Below are positions 63,774 to 64,000 of a stretch of DNA of 64,000 bases, one piece after another. The stretch comes from Microvirga sp052115485. Its GTDB lineage: Bacteria; Pseudomonadota; Alphaproteobacteria; Rhizobiales; Beijerinckiaceae. How positions within the stretch are numbered: the first letter of the stretch is position 1; every line of letters begins with the position of its first letter. The stretch spans positions 124,001 to 188,000 of the forward strand of contig NZ_JBFRGU010000005.1 in assembly GCF_052115485.1 (NCBI RefSeq). Direction: 5' to 3'. The notes beneath the pieces were generated by a model. It searched no databases, was not told where the DNA came from, and saw only the letters and a list, made by a program, of their open reading frames with translations. Made by a program: the position numbers and the translations under genes.

Positions 63774-64000
63774 CGTTCGTTATTCATCCGTCAAGACAAG
63801 AGATTATTAAAGCGACTTGCGTCGCCGGGTTGGCGCGGACTAGGACACAGCTCACTTGCGCGGTCAACGGCTTCGCGCGCGAGGGTGCCCCGTTTGTCAT
63901 TCCGGGGCGCCGCAGGCGAGCCCGGAACCCATAAACGCGGACGGTTCAGGATCGGACGCGGCGTGGTCGTCGCGGGTGATTCTGCGAACTTACCGTTTAT
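63774..64000. other. Region upstream of leuS
   Basis: No gene seen. ATTCCGGGGCGCCGCAGGCG at 63900-63919 with the following AGCCCGGAACCC is a GC-rich imperfect palindrome of the sort dispersed in Hyphomicrobiales genomes. The leuS promoter should lie here. Confidence 0.4.

Overview
This is chromosomal DNA from an alphaproteobacterium of the order Hyphomicrobiales. The evidence is the type-II lumazine synthase behind an FMN riboswitch, the lnt–PhrR-type regulator–metK run, BA14K-like secreted proteins, CtrA-type boxes (TTAA-N7-TTAA) next to hemE, and interspersed repeats of the kind common in Methylobacteriaceae/Beijerinckiaceae. A Microvirga- or Methylobacterium-like genome is my best guess; the genus is inference. 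I saw no rRNA, tRNA, CRISPR array, phage gene or transposase gene.

Layout. 1–9.1 kb: ribH and its riboswitch (minus), then a plus-strand block miaB, phoH, ybeY, corC, lnt, a PhrR/PraR-like regulator, metK and trmB. 9.2–10.9 kb: a secreted M10 metalloprotease with RTX repeats. 11.3–21.9 kb: the translation and RNA block rimP, nusA, ylxR, infB, rbfA, truB, rpsO, pnp. 22–28.9 kb: an accessory stretch of mostly exported proteins (an RTX protein with cadherin-like parts, a second M10/RTX protease, two BA14K-like proteins) with a PPOX-type flavoprotein and a RidA protein. 29–32 kb: hslV, a ten-helix membrane protein and hslU in one overlapping operon. 32–37 kb: hisB, a DUF2628 protein, hisH, hisA, hisF, hisE and coaA. 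37–42 kb: adenosine kinase, then the overlapping tim44-like, mltA, smr and XRE operon, and secB.

42–60 kb looks like the replication and segregation centre. The operon ppsR, maf, aroE, coaE, dnaQ runs left, and hemE, hemJ, rho runs right. The 364-bp gap between them carries two perfect CtrA-type boxes, DnaA-box-like sites and six GANTC sites, so it is the best candidate for the chromosome origin. About 8 kb further on lie mnmE, mnmG, rsmG, parA and parB with two perfect 16-bp parS sites, one of them inside the rsmG coding sequence. leuS, lptE and holA close the window on the minus strand.

Three dispersed repeat families punctuate the intergenic gaps. One is a MITE-like element of about 215 bp with terminal inverted repeats; one copy is flanked by a perfect 12-bp direct repeat. 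Between yyaL and mnmE lies a frame-broken remnant of an RTX C-terminus. The intact RTX genes share a related C-terminal module, but no type I exporter is encoded in the window. Most of the sequence is ordinary core genome; the novelty lies in the RTX proteins, the MITE family, the hslVU-embedded membrane protein and the origin/parS architecture.
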